Shown: positions 30,745 to 38,972, numbered from the stretch's first letter. The stretch: 64,000 bases of DNA from JAICYJ01 sp035695105 (GCA_035695105.1 DASSEV010000016.1:1-64000); one strand, 5' to 3'. Notes: generated from the letters alone by a model not told the origin. Translations and numbers: made by a program.

Positions 30745-32027
30745 GATGCGGCTCCTTCGGTGAGGGGATTGGATGTGCCTGCGATCTGCTCGGCCCGGAT
30801 CTCGGCGGAACGGGCATGGGCCGGCAGGCCCTCCGCCCGCGCCAGGTCCGCCAGCGGTGCGGCCAGCGCGGCCACCGCGCCCTGCGGGATCTCGACCACC
30901 TCCTGGATGCGGACGAACACGCCCGGCGCAAGGCCCGACGAGAAGCGGCCCCGGCCGCCGGTCGGGAGGATGTGGTTGGAGCCGGCCACGTAGTCCCCGA
31001 ACGCGGTGCCGCTCATCGGCCCGAGGAAGATGGCGCCGGCGTGCCGCACCTGCTCGAGCATGGCGTCGGGACGCTCGACCATCAGCTGCAGGTGCTCGGG
31101 CGCGAAGCGGTTGACGAACGCGATCGCCGTCTCGTTCGAATCCGCGTGGATGAGCGTGATGGTGCCCGCTTCCTCATCCCCGAGCGCGGCCGCGACCGCG
31201 TCGAGCACCGCGGCGTCGGCCGAGAGCAGCACGGAGATCGCCCCCGCACCATGCTCCGCCTGCGCGCGCAGATCCCAGGCCACCACGTCGGCCGGCGTCG
31301 ATCCGTCGGCGATCACCACCAGCTCGCTCGGGCCCGCGAGCGACTCGATGCCGACCTCGCCGAACAGGCCGCGCTTGGCCTCCTCGACGAAGGCATTCCC
31401 GGGGCCGACCAGCACGTCCACGGGCGCGATCGTCTCGGTGCCGAGCGCGAGCGCGGCGACCGCCTGCGCGCCGCCGATGGCGTACACCTCCTCAACGCCG
31501 AGCAGGTGGCAGGCGGCGAGCACGGCGGAGGCCGGCAGGCCGCGCGGGCCGGGCGGCGAGCAGACGGCGATCTCGCGCACGCCGGCCACCTGCGCGGGGA
31601 CGATCGCCATCACGGCGCTCGAGGGGTAGGCGGCGAGGCCACCCGGGGCGTAGACGCCGGCGCGGTCGACGGGCACGGGCCGAGTGCTCACGACCTGCCC
31701 CTGCGGCATCACCTGGCGGGTCGGCCGCGGCATCGTCTCGGAGGCGGTGGCGCGGAGGTTGGAGGCGAGCATCCCGAGCGCATCCATCACCTGTGGCGGC
31801 GTATCCCGCGCCGCGCGCGCGAGATCCTTCGGCCGGACGCGGAGCCGCTCGAGCTCGATGGCGTCGAACCGCGCGGTCAGGCGGCGGATGGCGGCATCGC
31901 CGCCGGTGCGCACCATGTCGACGATGTCGGCGACCGACCCCCGCACCCGCTCACGATCCTCATCGCTCGGCCGCAGCGAGCGGACGGTCTCGTCGACCTG
32001 CCCGGCCGTGATATCGCGCCGATCCAC
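30741..32027 (-). CDS. hisD: Histidinol dehydrogenase
   Basis: HisD carries out the last two oxidations of histidine synthesis using zinc and NAD. The 428-residue protein has AGVYAPGGLAAYPSSAVM, VDVLVGPGNAFVEEAKR, ESLAGPSELVVIAD, the catalytic Glu-His pair in NRFAPEHLQLM and AGSNHILPTGGRGRFSSGL. No other his genes lie in the window, so the histidine operon is split. TAGACT ends 6 nt before the GTG start, so hisD-ridA forms its own leaderless unit. Confidence 0.96.
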   Translation of the reverse strand: MDRRDITAGQVDETVRSLRPSDEDRERVRGSVADIVDMVRTGGDAAIRRLTARFDAIELERLRVRPKDLARAARDTPPQVMDALGMLASNLRATASETMPRPTRQVMPQGQVVSTRPVPVDRAGVYAPGGLAAYPSSAVMAIVPAQVAGVREIAVCSPPGPRGLPASAVLAACHLLGVEEVYAIGGAQAVAALALGTETIAPVDVLVGPGNAFVEEAKRGLFGEVGIESLAGPSELVVIADGSTPADVVAWDLRAQAEHGAGAISVLLSADAAVLDAVAAALGDEEAGTITLIHADSNETAIAFVNRFAPEHLQLMVERPDAMLEQVRHAGAIFLGPMSGTAFGDYVAGSNHILPTGGRGRFSSGLAPGVFVRIQEVVEIPQGAVAALAAPLADLARAEGLPAHARSAEIRAEQIAGTSNPLTEGAAS

Positions 32028-32033
32028 GCGAAG

Positions 32034-32039
32034 AGTCTA
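32034..32039 (-). promoter_or_regulatory. -10 hexamer TAGACT of hisD-ridA, leaderless
   Basis: TAGACT ends 6 nt before the GTG at 32027 on the minus strand. No ribosome site and no clear -35 are seen. Confidence 0.6.
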
Positions 32040-32067
32040 CGGGAGCCGGCCGGGCCCGGCCTCGAGG

Positions 32068-32721
32068 CTACGCCAAGTTCGCGACCGCGCCACGGGAGTA
32101 GGCGCAGTATGCCTCGCCGGCCGCCGCCATCGCCTCGCGTGCCCCCAGCGTGACCACGTTCGCCAGGTCGTCCTGGCCTCCAAGCAGCAGCGAGGGCACG
32201 TACGCCAGCTGCTGGTTCGGGTCGATCTCCCCGAAGCGCTCGCGCGCCGCCACCGTCGCCTCGTCCCGCGGAGCGGAGGCGTTGCGCGCCAGCTCGCCGC
32301 CGAGGAACTCGCCGAAGTCCTCGGCCACCGCCTCCGGCTCCAGACGGCACGCGTCCAGCCGGTACACCGTCGTGTCGAGCGCGAACGGGTCATCGCCGGT
32401 GGCGTAGGCGTACTGGTCGCCCCACGCCGTCTCGCCGAAGCACCACCAGCCGTCGGCACGTCCCTGCCACGTCGCGCGCCAGCCGCCGGGGCTGTTCCAG
32501 CGGCGCATGTCGCGAACCGACCATGGGCCGATGCCGAACAGCCGGAAGTGGCCGCCGTAGGCGTCGAGGCCGTTGGTCAGCGACAGCAGCCGCGCATGGT
32601 CGAGCGGGAGCACCGCGCCGCCCTCGCCGAGCAGCGAGTCGGGCGAAAGCATGTCTGCGGCGGGCCGGGTGCGCACCAGCCCACGGCTGAGCAGCGAGGA
32701 CAGCCGGTCGTCGACGGTCAT
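32068..32721 (-). CDS. SMI1/KNR4 (SUKH)-like protein of unknown role
   Basis: The 217-residue soluble protein has a pattern seen in SUKH domains: LLSLTNGLDAYGGHFRLFGIG in the first third, then WWCFGETAWGDQYAYATGDD, and an acidic helix with EDFGEFLGGELARNA. SUKH proteins include immunity proteins and regulators of wall synthesis in fungi. There is no toxin gene next to it. Its ATG overlaps the murA stop (ATGA), so it is translationally coupled to peptidoglycan synthesis. That coupling is the main clue to function. Family assignment is by pattern only. Confidence 0.6.
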   Translation of the reverse strand: MTVDDRLSSLLSRGLVRTRPAADMLSPDSLLGEGGAVLPLDHARLLSLTNGLDAYGGHFRLFGIGPWSVRDMRRWNSPGGWRATWQGRADGWWCFGETAWGDQYAYATGDDPFALDTTVYRLDACRLEPEAVAEDFGEFLGGELARNASAPRDEATVAARERFGEIDPNQQLAYVPSLLLGGQDDLANVVTLGAREAMAAAGEAYCAYSRGAVANLA

Positions 32722-34037
32722 GCCTCGACCCGCTCGATCTGGGCGCCCAGCTCACGCAGCCGTGCGTCGATCCGCTCGTACCCGCGGTCGATCTGCCCGA
32801 CGTTGCCGATCCGGCTGGTTCCCTCGGCGCAGAGGCTGGCCATGAGCATGGCCATGCCCGCGCGGATGTCGGGACTCTCCATGCGGTAGCCGTAGAGCTT
32901 GCTCGGCCCCGTCACCACCGCGCGGTGCGGGTCGCAGAGGATGATGCGCGCGCCCATCGAGACCAGCTTGTCTGTGAACACCAGGCGGTTCTCGAACATC
33001 TTCTCGAAGATCAGCACGGTGCCCTTGGCCTGCGTGGCCACGGCGACCGCGATCGACGTGAGGTCGGCCGGGAACATCGGCCAGGGTCCGTCGTCGATCT
33101 TCGGCACCTGGTCGTGCAGGTCGTCGACCACGACCAGCTCCTGATCCGGCGGCACGCGCACGCTGGTGCCGTCGACCACATCGATCGTGACGCCGAGGCG
33201 GCCGAACGACTGGCGGATGGCGCGCAGGTGCTCGACCGCGGCGTCCTCGATCGTGAGGTCTCCCCCCGTGACGGCAGCGAGCCCGATGAACGAGGCCACC
33301 TCGATGTGGTCGGGGCCGATCCGGTGGCGGCAGCCGTGCAGCTCGTCCGCGCCGTGGACGACCAGCACGTTCGAGCCGATGCCCTCGATGCCGACGCCCA
33401 TCTTGCACAGCAGCCGGCACAGATCCTGCACGTGCGGCTCGCAGGCCGCGTTCATGATCACCGTGGTGCCGCGTGCCAGCGCGGCCGCCATCAGCGCGTT
33501 CTCGGTGCCGGTCACGCTGGCCTCATCGAGGTGGATCTCCGCGCCCTCGAGGCCGTTCGGCGCTCGCAGCCGGTACTCGCGTTGCGCCTCCACGTCGGCG
33601 CCCAGCGCGGCGAACGCCATCAGGTGCGTGTCGACGCGCCGCCGGCCGATCACGTCCCCGCCCGGAGGCGGCACGTCGGCCGAGCCGAAGCGCGCGAGCA
33701 GCGGGCCCGCGGCCAGTATGGAGGCGCGGATGCGCGTGCAGAGCTCCGGATCGAGGGTGGTGCCGGCGACGTCGGCGGCCCAGACGCGCACGGTGTTGCG
33801 GCCCTCCCACTCGACCTCGACGCCAAGTGCCCGGATCAGCTCGATCATCTCCTCGACGTCCCGGATGCGCGGGACGTTCTCGAGGGTGACCGGGTCGGCG
33901 GTGAGGAGACAGGCGGCCAGGATCGGCAGCGCGGCGTTCTTGTTGCCGGCCGGGCGGATCGTTCCCGACAGCGGCCGCCCACCCTCGATCAGGAAAGCCT
34001 CCACCGTCCCCTCTCGTGTCGCCGTAGCCACAGCCAT
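32718..34037 (-). CDS. murA: UDP-N-acetylglucosamine 1-carboxyvinyltransferase with Asp in place of the catalytic Cys
   Basis: MurA adds enolpyruvate from PEP to UDP-GlcNAc, the first committed peptidoglycan step. The 439-residue protein has the EPSP-synthase fold with RPAGNKNAALPILAAC near the start, IGPDHIEVASFIGLAAVTGG and the C-terminal DIRAGMAMLMASLCAEG. In the mobile loop the usual PGGCAIG is PPGGDVIGRRRVD, so the residue equal to E. coli Cys115 is Asp128; the codon is GAC. Asp at this site is known from mycobacterial and chlamydial MurA and gives natural fosfomycin resistance. The ATG at 34037 gives a normal length; the frame runs 18 codons further upstream. Confidence 0.95.
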   Translation of the reverse strand: MAVATATREGTVEAFLIEGGRPLSGTIRPAGNKNAALPILAACLLTADPVTLENVPRIRDVEEMIELIRALGVEVEWEGRNTVRVWAADVAGTTLDPELCTRIRASILAAGPLLARFGSADVPPPGGDVIGRRRVDTHLMAFAALGADVEAQREYRLRAPNGLEGAEIHLDEASVTGTENALMAAALARGTTVIMNAACEPHVQDLCRLLCKMGVGIEGIGSNVLVVHGADELHGCRHRIGPDHIEVASFIGLAAVTGGDLTIEDAAVEHLRAIRQSFGRLGVTIDVVDGTSVRVPPDQELVVVDDLHDQVPKIDDGPWPMFPADLTSIAVAVATQAKGTVLIFEKMFENRLVFTDKLVSMGARIILCDPHRAVVTGPSKLYGYRMESPDIRAGMAMLMASLCAEGTSRIGNVGQIDRGYERIDARLRELGAQIERVEA

Positions 34038-34093
34038 CTCAGAGTAGCCAGTTTCGCCTCCGCCTTCCCCGGTCCTGCTAGGTTCGGCCACGC

Positions 34094-34666
34094 ATGGCTG
34101 ACGACCTGGTGCACGACCGCGACGCCGCCTGGGCCCTCCTGACGGAGTGGACGCAGAGCGAGGCGCTGCGCCGGCACGCGCTCGCCGTCGAGGCGTCGGT
34201 GCGCGCCTATGCGCGGAAGTTCGGCGAGGATGAGGATGCCTGGGGCAACGTCGCCCTGCTCCACGACTTCGACTACGAGCGGCACCCGACGCTCGACCGG
34301 CACCCGCAGGACGGCGCCCCCGTCCTCCGCGAGACGGGCTACCCGGAGTGGTTCATCCGCGCCATCCAGTCGCACGGCGAGCACACGGGCGTGACGCGGG
34401 AGACGCAGCTCGAGCACACGCTGTTCGCGTGCGATGAGGTCTCGGGGTTCGTCCACGCGTGCGGCCTGGTGCGCCCGGACGGCATCGCCACGCTCGAGGC
34501 GAAGTCCGTGCGCAAGAAGCTGAAGCAGCCGAGCTTCGCGAAGGGCGTGAACCGCGACGACGTCGTGAACGGCGCCGAGGAGCTCGGGGTCGACCTCGAC
34601 GAGCACATCACCTTCGTGATCGAGGCGCTGCGCCCGATCGCGCCCGAGCTGGGCCTTCGCGGCTAG
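34094..34666 (+). CDS. HD-domain phosphohydrolase-like protein
   Basis: The 190-residue protein has the HD metal site spread as RRHALAVEA (His28), LLHDFDYERHPT (His57-Asp58) and SHGEHTG further on. This subgroup (YedJ-like, HDIG-related) is common in bacteria and usually of unknown substrate. It is soluble. TAGGTT ends 9 nt before the ATG, leaving almost no leader. Its stop TAG is interleaved with the opposing aminotransferase stop in the palindrome CTAG. Confidence 0.85.
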   Translation: MADDLVHDRDAAWALLTEWTQSEALRRHALAVEASVRAYARKFGEDEDAWGNVALLHDFDYERHPTLDRHPQDGAPVLRETGYPEWFIRAIQSHGEHTGVTRETQLEHTLFACDEVSGFVHACGLVRPDGIATLEAKSVRKKLKQPSFAKGVNRDDVVNGAEELGVDLDEHITFVIEALRPIAPELGLRG

Positions 34667-35772
34667 CTCGAGGCGGTCAGGGCCTCCGCCAGCCGGTCGA
34701 CCTCCTCATCCGTCGTCCACGCACCCACCGAGACCCGCAGGTAGGGCGTGCCCGGGATGTAGCGGATCAGGATCCCCTCCCGGCCGAGCCGGCCGACCAG
34801 CCCCGCGGTGTCATCCTCGCCGTCCACCGTCAGCGCGATCAGCGGGCCGCCGCTGTCGCCCTGGTCGGCAACGTTCACTCCTGGCTGCGCCGCAAGGCGC
34901 TCCCGCGCCCGCGCCGCGTTCGCCGCCGTGCGCTCGGTCCAGCCTGCCCGACCGCCTTCGAGCGACTCGACCCACTCGATCGCGGCGGCGATGCCGGCGA
35001 GCACCGGCGTGTCGAATGACCCGGCGTCCCAGCGGGCGGCATCCGGCCGGAACGCGCCGATCTTGCCCTCCGTCAGGTTCCAGAACGTCGACTGCGCCGT
35101 CCACAGCCGGTCGTTCCAGTCGGGCGACACCCACAGGCCGCCGGTGCCCTGCGGCCCCAGCAGCCACTTCTGGCCGGAGAACGCGTAGAAGTCGGCACCG
35201 GTCGCGGGTGCATCCACCCCGATCGCCCCCACCGACTGGGCGCCGTCGAGCAGCAGCGATGCGCCGGCCGCGTGGGCCGCCGCCGCCAGCCGCGCAGCGT
35301 CCAGGCGCCGCCCGGTCGTCCACAGCACATGGGACACGGCGACCATCCGCGTGCGCTCGCTGATCGCGTCCTCGAGGTCGTCAGCAGGCACCTGCTTCAC
35401 GTCCACCCCATAGCGGCTGGAGATGACGTCGAGCGGGCTGAGGATGCCCTGGTGCTCCTCGGTAGTGGTGATCACCTCGTCGCCGGGATTCCAGTCGAGG
35501 CCGCCGATGACGATGCCGACCCCGTTCGAGGTCGACACCGTCACGGCGACCTGCTCGGGCGGGGCGTTGACGGTTCGCGCGAGCGCCTCGCGAGCACGCG
35601 TCCGCAGCTCCCAGACGTGCTCGTACACCGCCATGCCGATGCGCGGCCGGCGCACCGCGAGGTCGAGCTCCTCGCGCATCGCCTGCTCGGCGGCGAGCGG
35701 CATCGGGCCGTTCGTGCCGGCGTTGAGGTAGGTGACGCCCTCGAGCGAGGGCAGCTGGTCGCGGATCGTCAT
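34663..35772 (-). CDS. Class V aminotransferase-fold protein (cysteine desulfurase/isopenicillin epimerase-like)
   Basis: The 369-residue PLP enzyme has TYLNAGTNGPMP at the N-terminus, STSNGVGIVIGGLDW, EHQGILSPL, VLWTTGRRLD, LLLDGAQSVGAI with the PLP-ring Asp, and FSGQKWLLGPQGTGGLW with the Schiff-base Lys. The active-site loop cysteine typical of IscS/SufS is not obvious, so sulfur transfer is doubtful and a lyase, epimerase or aminotransferase role is equally possible. It is coupled to the EEP-family gene by an ATGA overlap. Confidence 0.85.
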   Translation of the reverse strand: MTIRDQLPSLEGVTYLNAGTNGPMPLAAEQAMREELDLAVRRPRIGMAVYEHVWELRTRAREALARTVNAPPEQVAVTVSTSNGVGIVIGGLDWNPGDEVITTTEEHQGILSPLDVISSRYGVDVKQVPADDLEDAISERTRMVAVSHVLWTTGRRLDAARLAAAAHAAGASLLLDGAQSVGAIGVDAPATGADFYAFSGQKWLLGPQGTGGLWVSPDWNDRLWTAQSTFWNLTEGKIGAFRPDAARWDAGSFDTPVLAGIAAAIEWVESLEGGRAGWTERTAANAARARERLAAQPGVNVADQGDSGGPLIALTVDGEDDTAGLVGRLGREGILIRYIPGTPYLRVSVGAWTTDEEVDRLAEALTASS

Positions 35773-36578
35773 AGCAGCACCACCGAGTCGATCGGGTCGT
35801 GGTCGGACAGCCGGACGGGCATCCCGCCGGGCATGGCGAGATCGCGCCGCTCCGGCGGCCAGGGCGTCGGGCGGGTCTCCTCCCTCATACCCCGCACCAG
35901 GATGTGGTCGATGCGCTTGCCGAGCTCCTCGGGATCCTCGAACCATCCGCGCGCGGAGAGCGATCGCATGCCCGGGGAGCGGGCCGTCGCGTTGAGGTCG
36001 CCCGCGAGCACCATCGGCGCCCCCCGCGCGAACTGCTCGAGCACCCAGCCGGCGCGCTCCAGCTGCTGCTGGTTGTCGCTGGTGCCGGCGTGCAGGTTGG
36101 CGAGCACGAACTCACGGCCGGTGCGGCGGTGGCGCAGGCGCACCAGCTGGGCGATCCGCGGCTCGCCGCGGAAGCGCTGATGCCGGTTGATCTGCACGCG
36201 GCGGGCGGAGACGAGCAGGAGGTCGGGGCCGTAGAGGACGGCGTTCGCCTGCCCCTCGACCTGGGTGCGCACGAGGTCAGGCAGGGCGCGGCCCACGGCC
36301 GCACCGACCGCGAGCGGCAGCGGGACGTGCAAGAACGGCACGTGGGCGCCGTAGGCAGGAGCGAGGGTGATGCCCATCCCGGTCGCCTCCCGCAGCAGCG
36401 AGCCTGCCCAGACCGGCGCCTCCTGGAGCAGGATCACGCTGGGTGCGTCCTCGACCATCAGCGCGGCCATCTCGCCGAGCAGCTTGCGGCGCACGTGCGC
36501 GTGCTGGCGGTCCGGCGGGACGTCCCTCCCGTGCGCGATGTTCCAGGTGCGGATGAGAAGGCGGACGGGCTCGCTCAC
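35769..36578 (-). CDS. Endonuclease/exonuclease/phosphatase-family hydrolase
   Basis: The 269-residue protein has the EEP fold motifs: IRTWNIAHGRD at the start, VILLQEAP with the metal-binding Glu, VLANLHAGTSDN, MVLAGDLNATARSP with the catalytic Asp-x-Asn, and the C-terminal RLSDHDPIDSVV with the terminal Asp-His. All active-site residues are present. The substrate could be DNA, a phosphoinositide-like lipid or another phosphoester. No signal peptide is seen. It is leaderless from TACCAT, and cotranscribed with the class V aminotransferase gene. Confidence 0.85.
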   Translation of the reverse strand: MSEPVRLLIRTWNIAHGRDVPPDRQHAHVRRKLLGEMAALMVEDAPSVILLQEAPVWAGSLLREATGMGITLAPAYGAHVPFLHVPLPLAVGAAVGRALPDLVRTQVEGQANAVLYGPDLLLVSARRVQINRHQRFRGEPRIAQLVRLRHRRTGREFVLANLHAGTSDNQQQLERAGWVLEQFARGAPMVLAGDLNATARSPGMRSLSARGWFEDPEELGKRIDHILVRGMREETRPTPWPPERRDLAMPGGMPVRLSDHDPIDSVVLL

Positions 36579-36585
36579 AGCGGCG

Positions 36586-36591
36586 ATGGTA
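36586..36591 (-). promoter_or_regulatory. -10 hexamer TACCAT of the EEP-family gene, leaderless
   Basis: TACCAT ends 7 nt before the GTG at 36578. The divergent -10 at 36620 lies 29 bp away. Confidence 0.5.
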
Positions 36592-36619
36592 CCGGCCTCT
36601 CCGCATACGAAGAGCCGGA

Positions 36620-36625
36620 TACGAT
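36620..36625 (+). promoter_or_regulatory. -10 hexamer TACGAT of the small gene at 36632, leaderless
   Basis: TACGAT ends 6 nt before the ATG at 36632. No ribosome site is present. Confidence 0.5.
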
Positions 36626-36631
36626 TCCGGC

Positions 36632-36982
36632 ATGCGGCTTCCGGGGAGAGCCCGATTCGGCGATGTCATCTCGCGCCAGCTGGCGATGTTCATGGCGGAC
36701 CAGCACGATCTGCTGCTCGCCGTCGAGCAGGCGCGCGTCTCCTACACCCACGCAAGGGCCGGGGACGCGGAGGAGCTGTACGGGGACTACATGGATCTCG
36801 TCGAGCAGGCCGAGGAGGAGCTGCTGGCGCTTCGCGACCGCTATGCCGAGACGATGGCGGCACGTGACCGCTCCCGGTACGAGCGCGAGTTCTCCAAGGC
36901 GGCAGAGCGGCAGCTGCCCTCGCTGGCGGTCCGGCGCGCCTACCAGCGCGCGATGGATCCGGATCTCGACTTCGACGAGTGA
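36632..36982 (+). CDS. Small helical (coiled-coil) protein of unknown function
   Basis: This is a 116-residue, highly charged, probably all-helical protein. Residues 15-100 show heptad-like spacing with runs such as LLLAVEQARVSYTHARAGD and LVEQAEEELLALRDRYAE. It ends in an acidic tail, DPDLDFDE. No domain is recognised. Its stop overlaps the dedA start as GTGA, so the two are translationally coupled, and it may associate with the DedA transporter at the membrane surface. The start agrees with a leaderless promoter. Confidence 0.7.
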   Translation: MRLPGRARFGDVISRQLAMFMADQHDLLLAVEQARVSYTHARAGDAEELYGDYMDLVEQAEEELLALRDRYAETMAARDRSRYEREFSKAAERQLPSLAVRRAYQRAMDPDLDFDE

Positions 36983-37560
36983 GCGGCCTCGTCGACTGGG
37001 TCACCAGTCACGGGTACCTGCTCATCTTCGTCACCGTCACCCTCGAGCTGCTGGGCATCCCGTTCCCGGCCGAGACGATCCTGATCACGGCGGGCGCCGC
37101 GGCGTCGGCCGGCAAGCTGAGCCTGCCGGCGGTGATGGCCGTGGCTGCCGTCGCGGCGGTGCTGGGTGCGACCGGCGGCTACTGGATCGGCCGGATCGGC
37201 GGCCGACCGCTGCTGAACAGTCTGGTGGAGCGCGGATGGCCGAAGCAGCAGCAGGTGCTGCGCGTGGAGCAGTTTTTCGAGCGGCACGGCGGCAAGTCAC
37301 TCGTAGGCGCCCGGTTCATCCCGTTCATTCGCGTGTTCGCGCCCTGGATGGCGGGCGCCGCGCACATGCCGGTGCGGCGGTTCCTGCTCTGGAACGTTGC
37401 CGGCGGCGTGGCCTGGGTGGTGCTGGTGGCGGGCGCCGGGTTCGTGTTCGGGAAGTCGGTGATCGCGGCCGCGCACACGCTGGGCCTCTGGGGAGTCGCC
37501 GTGGTGATCGTGCTGGCCGTGGCCGCGCTCCTTGCGTACCGCGTCCGCGCTCACGGCTAG
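36979..37560 (+). CDS. DedA/SNARE-associated (VTT-domain) membrane protein
   Basis: DedA proteins flip polyprenyl-phosphate or phospholipid headgroups and support envelope homeostasis. The 193-residue protein has the family features LLGIPFPAETILITAGAAA (acidic re-entrant motif), GYWIGRIGGR, EQFFERHGGKSLVGARFIPFIRVFAPWMAG (split: HGGKSLVGARFIP with the key Arg, then FAPWMAG) and two C-terminal helices. It begins at GTG 36979 within the stop of the coiled-coil gene. Confidence 0.92.
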   Translation: MSGLVDWVTSHGYLLIFVTVTLELLGIPFPAETILITAGAAASAGKLSLPAVMAVAAVAAVLGATGGYWIGRIGGRPLLNSLVERGWPKQQQVLRVEQFFERHGGKSLVGARFIPFIRVFAPWMAGAAHMPVRRFLLWNVAGGVAWVVLVAGAGFVFGKSVIAAAHTLGLWGVAVVIVLAVAALLAYRVRAHG

Positions 37561-37563
37561 GCT
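37558..37563 (+). promoter_or_regulatory. -10 hexamer TAGGCT for the zinc-ribbon peptide
   Basis: TAGGCT ends 8 nt before the ATG at 37572 and overlaps the dedA stop codon. It supports a separate near-leaderless transcript. Confidence 0.4.
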
Positions 37564-37571
37564 CGCCTCTC

Positions 37572-37748
37572 ATGCCCCGCAAGCCGAAGCAGCTCCGTTG
37601 CCATTCCTGTCACCGCCGCGCGCTGCGCTGGCTGGAGACGCGCGAGCGGTACATGTGCGACAACTGCGGGAAGGTGTTCGACCTGGCGGTCGTTGAGCGT
37701 CACAACCCCGGACAGGTCGACCGCCAGACACAGCTCCCGATCACTTGA
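37572..37748 (+). CDS. 58-residue zinc-ribbon protein upstream of imuB
   Basis: A short gene read directly from the sequence. It encodes MPRKPKQLRCHSCHRRAL, then YMCDNCGKVFDLAVVERH and a short polar tail. CxxC pairs at residues 10-13 and 29-32 form a zinc ribbon. Basic residues at the N-terminus suggest nucleic-acid binding. The stop codon overlaps the -35 of the imuB promoter. It is too small to place in a family with confidence, but the paired CxxC motifs and the near-leaderless promoter make it a credible gene. A link to the SOS mutasome is only positional. Confidence 0.65.
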   Translation: MPRKPKQLRCHSCHRRALRWLETRERYMCDNCGKVFDLAVVERHNPGQVDRQTQLPIT

Positions 37749-37774
37749 CGATCGAACATACGTTCGCCTATGCT
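37745..37774 (+). promoter_or_regulatory. imuB promoter, TTGACG-N18-TATGCT
   Basis: TTGACG (37745-37750) and TATGCT (37769-37774) are 18 bp apart, the best -35/-10 pair in the window. The predicted start lies just before the ATG at 37785. The LexA box fills the spacer. Confidence 0.75.
37752..37767. promoter_or_regulatory. LexA (SOS) box in the imuB promoter
   Basis: TCGAACATACGTTCGC matches the actinobacterial SOS box CGAAC-N4-GTTCG. It lies between -35 and -10, so bound LexA would block RNA polymerase. Confidence 0.85.
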
Positions 37775-37784
37775 GGCAGGTCCG

Positions 37785-38972
37785 ATGCCGGCACGCGCAC
37801 GCATCCTGATCTGCGCTCTCGTCCCCCGCTTCGCGCTGCGAATCGCCATCGGCGGCGCGCTCGGCGACGAGCCCGCGGCGCTCGCCCCTGAGGCGGGCGG
37901 GCGGCCCGTGATCGGCGAGGTGAACGCTGCAGCAGCCGCATTCGGCGTGCGGCCGGGGATGCGAGCCGGCGAGGCGCTCGCACGCTGTCCGCGGATCAGG
38001 CTGGTGACGGCCGACCCGGGCGCGGTTGCGGATGCGGCCGAGGAGATGCTGGCCGGGCTGGAGGCGATCGGGGCGGCGGTCGAGCCGCTGGGGGCCGGGC
38101 GGGCGCTGTTTCGCGCCGACGGGCTGTTGCGTATGCACGGCGGGCTGGGGCGCCTGCTGCATGCGGCAGAGCAGCGCCTGCCCGGAGGAGGCAGGGTGGG
38201 TGCCGGGCCGGGCCGGTTCACGGCGCAGGCGGCTGCCGCCAAGGCCCGGCCCGGGCGCCCGCGGGTGATCGAGGCGGACGGGGCGGCGGGGTTCCTCGAG
38301 CGGATGGCGATCGGGCGCCTGGGGCTCGAGGAGCGGATGGTCGACGAGCTGGAGGCGCTCGGCATCCGGACGGCGGGAGCGCTGGCGGCGCTGCCGCTGC
38401 CGGCGGTGGCCGACAGGTTCGGCCCGGACGGGATCGCGGGATGGCGGCTCGCGCGGGGCGAGGACGAGCACTACGTCGCGCCGCGGATGCCGCCGGAGCC
38501 GCTGCGCGAGTGGATCGACTTCGGCGATCCGGTGGGCGACGAGGCGACGCTGCACCAGGCGGTGGTGGTGTTGCTGGAGCGGCTGCTGGCGGCGCCTCGG
38601 CGGGCCGGCCGGCCGGTGCGGACGCTGACGCTGTCGGCCCGGCTGGCGGCGGGCGGGTCATGGCGGCGGCCGGTGCGGATGCGGGAGGCGACGGGCGAGG
38701 AGCGGCGGCTACGCGATGCGCTGCTGCCACACCTGGCCGAGCTGCCGGGAGCGGTCGAGCGGCTGGCGCTCGAGCTGGCCGAGCTGGGCGGCGAGGGCGG
38801 CCGGCAGGAGCTGCTGATGCGTCCGGCGCACGAGGTGCGCCGGGAGCGGGCGTCGGAGGCGGCCCGGCAGCTGCGCGCGGCAATGGGCGACGGGCACCTG
38901 CTGCGGGTGGTCGAGGTGGCGCCCTGGTCACGGCTGCCGGAGGGGCGGGAGCTGCTCGTGCCCTACGAATAG
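37785..38972 (+). CDS. imuB: ImuB-type catalytically inactive Y-family DNA polymerase
   Basis: ImuB is the adaptor of the SOS mutasome that brings the error-prone DnaE2 to the beta clamp. The 395-residue protein has the Y-family layout: a palm start ILICALVPRFALRIAIG where the catalytic Asp of true polymerases is missing, PGMRAGEALARCP, a helix-hairpin-helix region (ERMVDELEALGIRTAGALAAL) and a little-finger-like C-terminus ending VVEVAPWSRLPEGRELLVPYE. It is shorter than mycobacterial ImuB and I see no obvious clamp-binding motif at the C-terminus. The ATG at 37785 follows the LexA-controlled promoter. dnaE2 lies 1.7 kb downstream under a second LexA box. Confidence 0.88.
   Translation: MPARARILICALVPRFALRIAIGGALGDEPAALAPEAGGRPVIGEVNAAAAAFGVRPGMRAGEALARCPRIRLVTADPGAVADAAEEMLAGLEAIGAAVEPLGAGRALFRADGLLRMHGGLGRLLHAAEQRLPGGGRVGAGPGRFTAQAAAAKARPGRPRVIEADGAAGFLERMAIGRLGLEERMVDELEALGIRTAGALAALPLPAVADRFGPDGIAGWRLARGEDEHYVAPRMPPEPLREWIDFGDPVGDEATLHQAVVVLLERLLAAPRRAGRPVRTLTLSARLAAGGSWRRPVRMREATGEERRLRDALLPHLAELPGAVERLALELAELGGEGGRQELLMRPAHEVRRERASEAARQLRAAMGDGHLLRVVEVAPWSRLPEGRELLVPYE

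Noticed and set aside
34663..35772. IscS/SufS cysteine desulfurase
   Set aside because: The PLP lysine is clear but the catalytic-loop cysteine is not, and no Fe-S assembly genes are adjacent.
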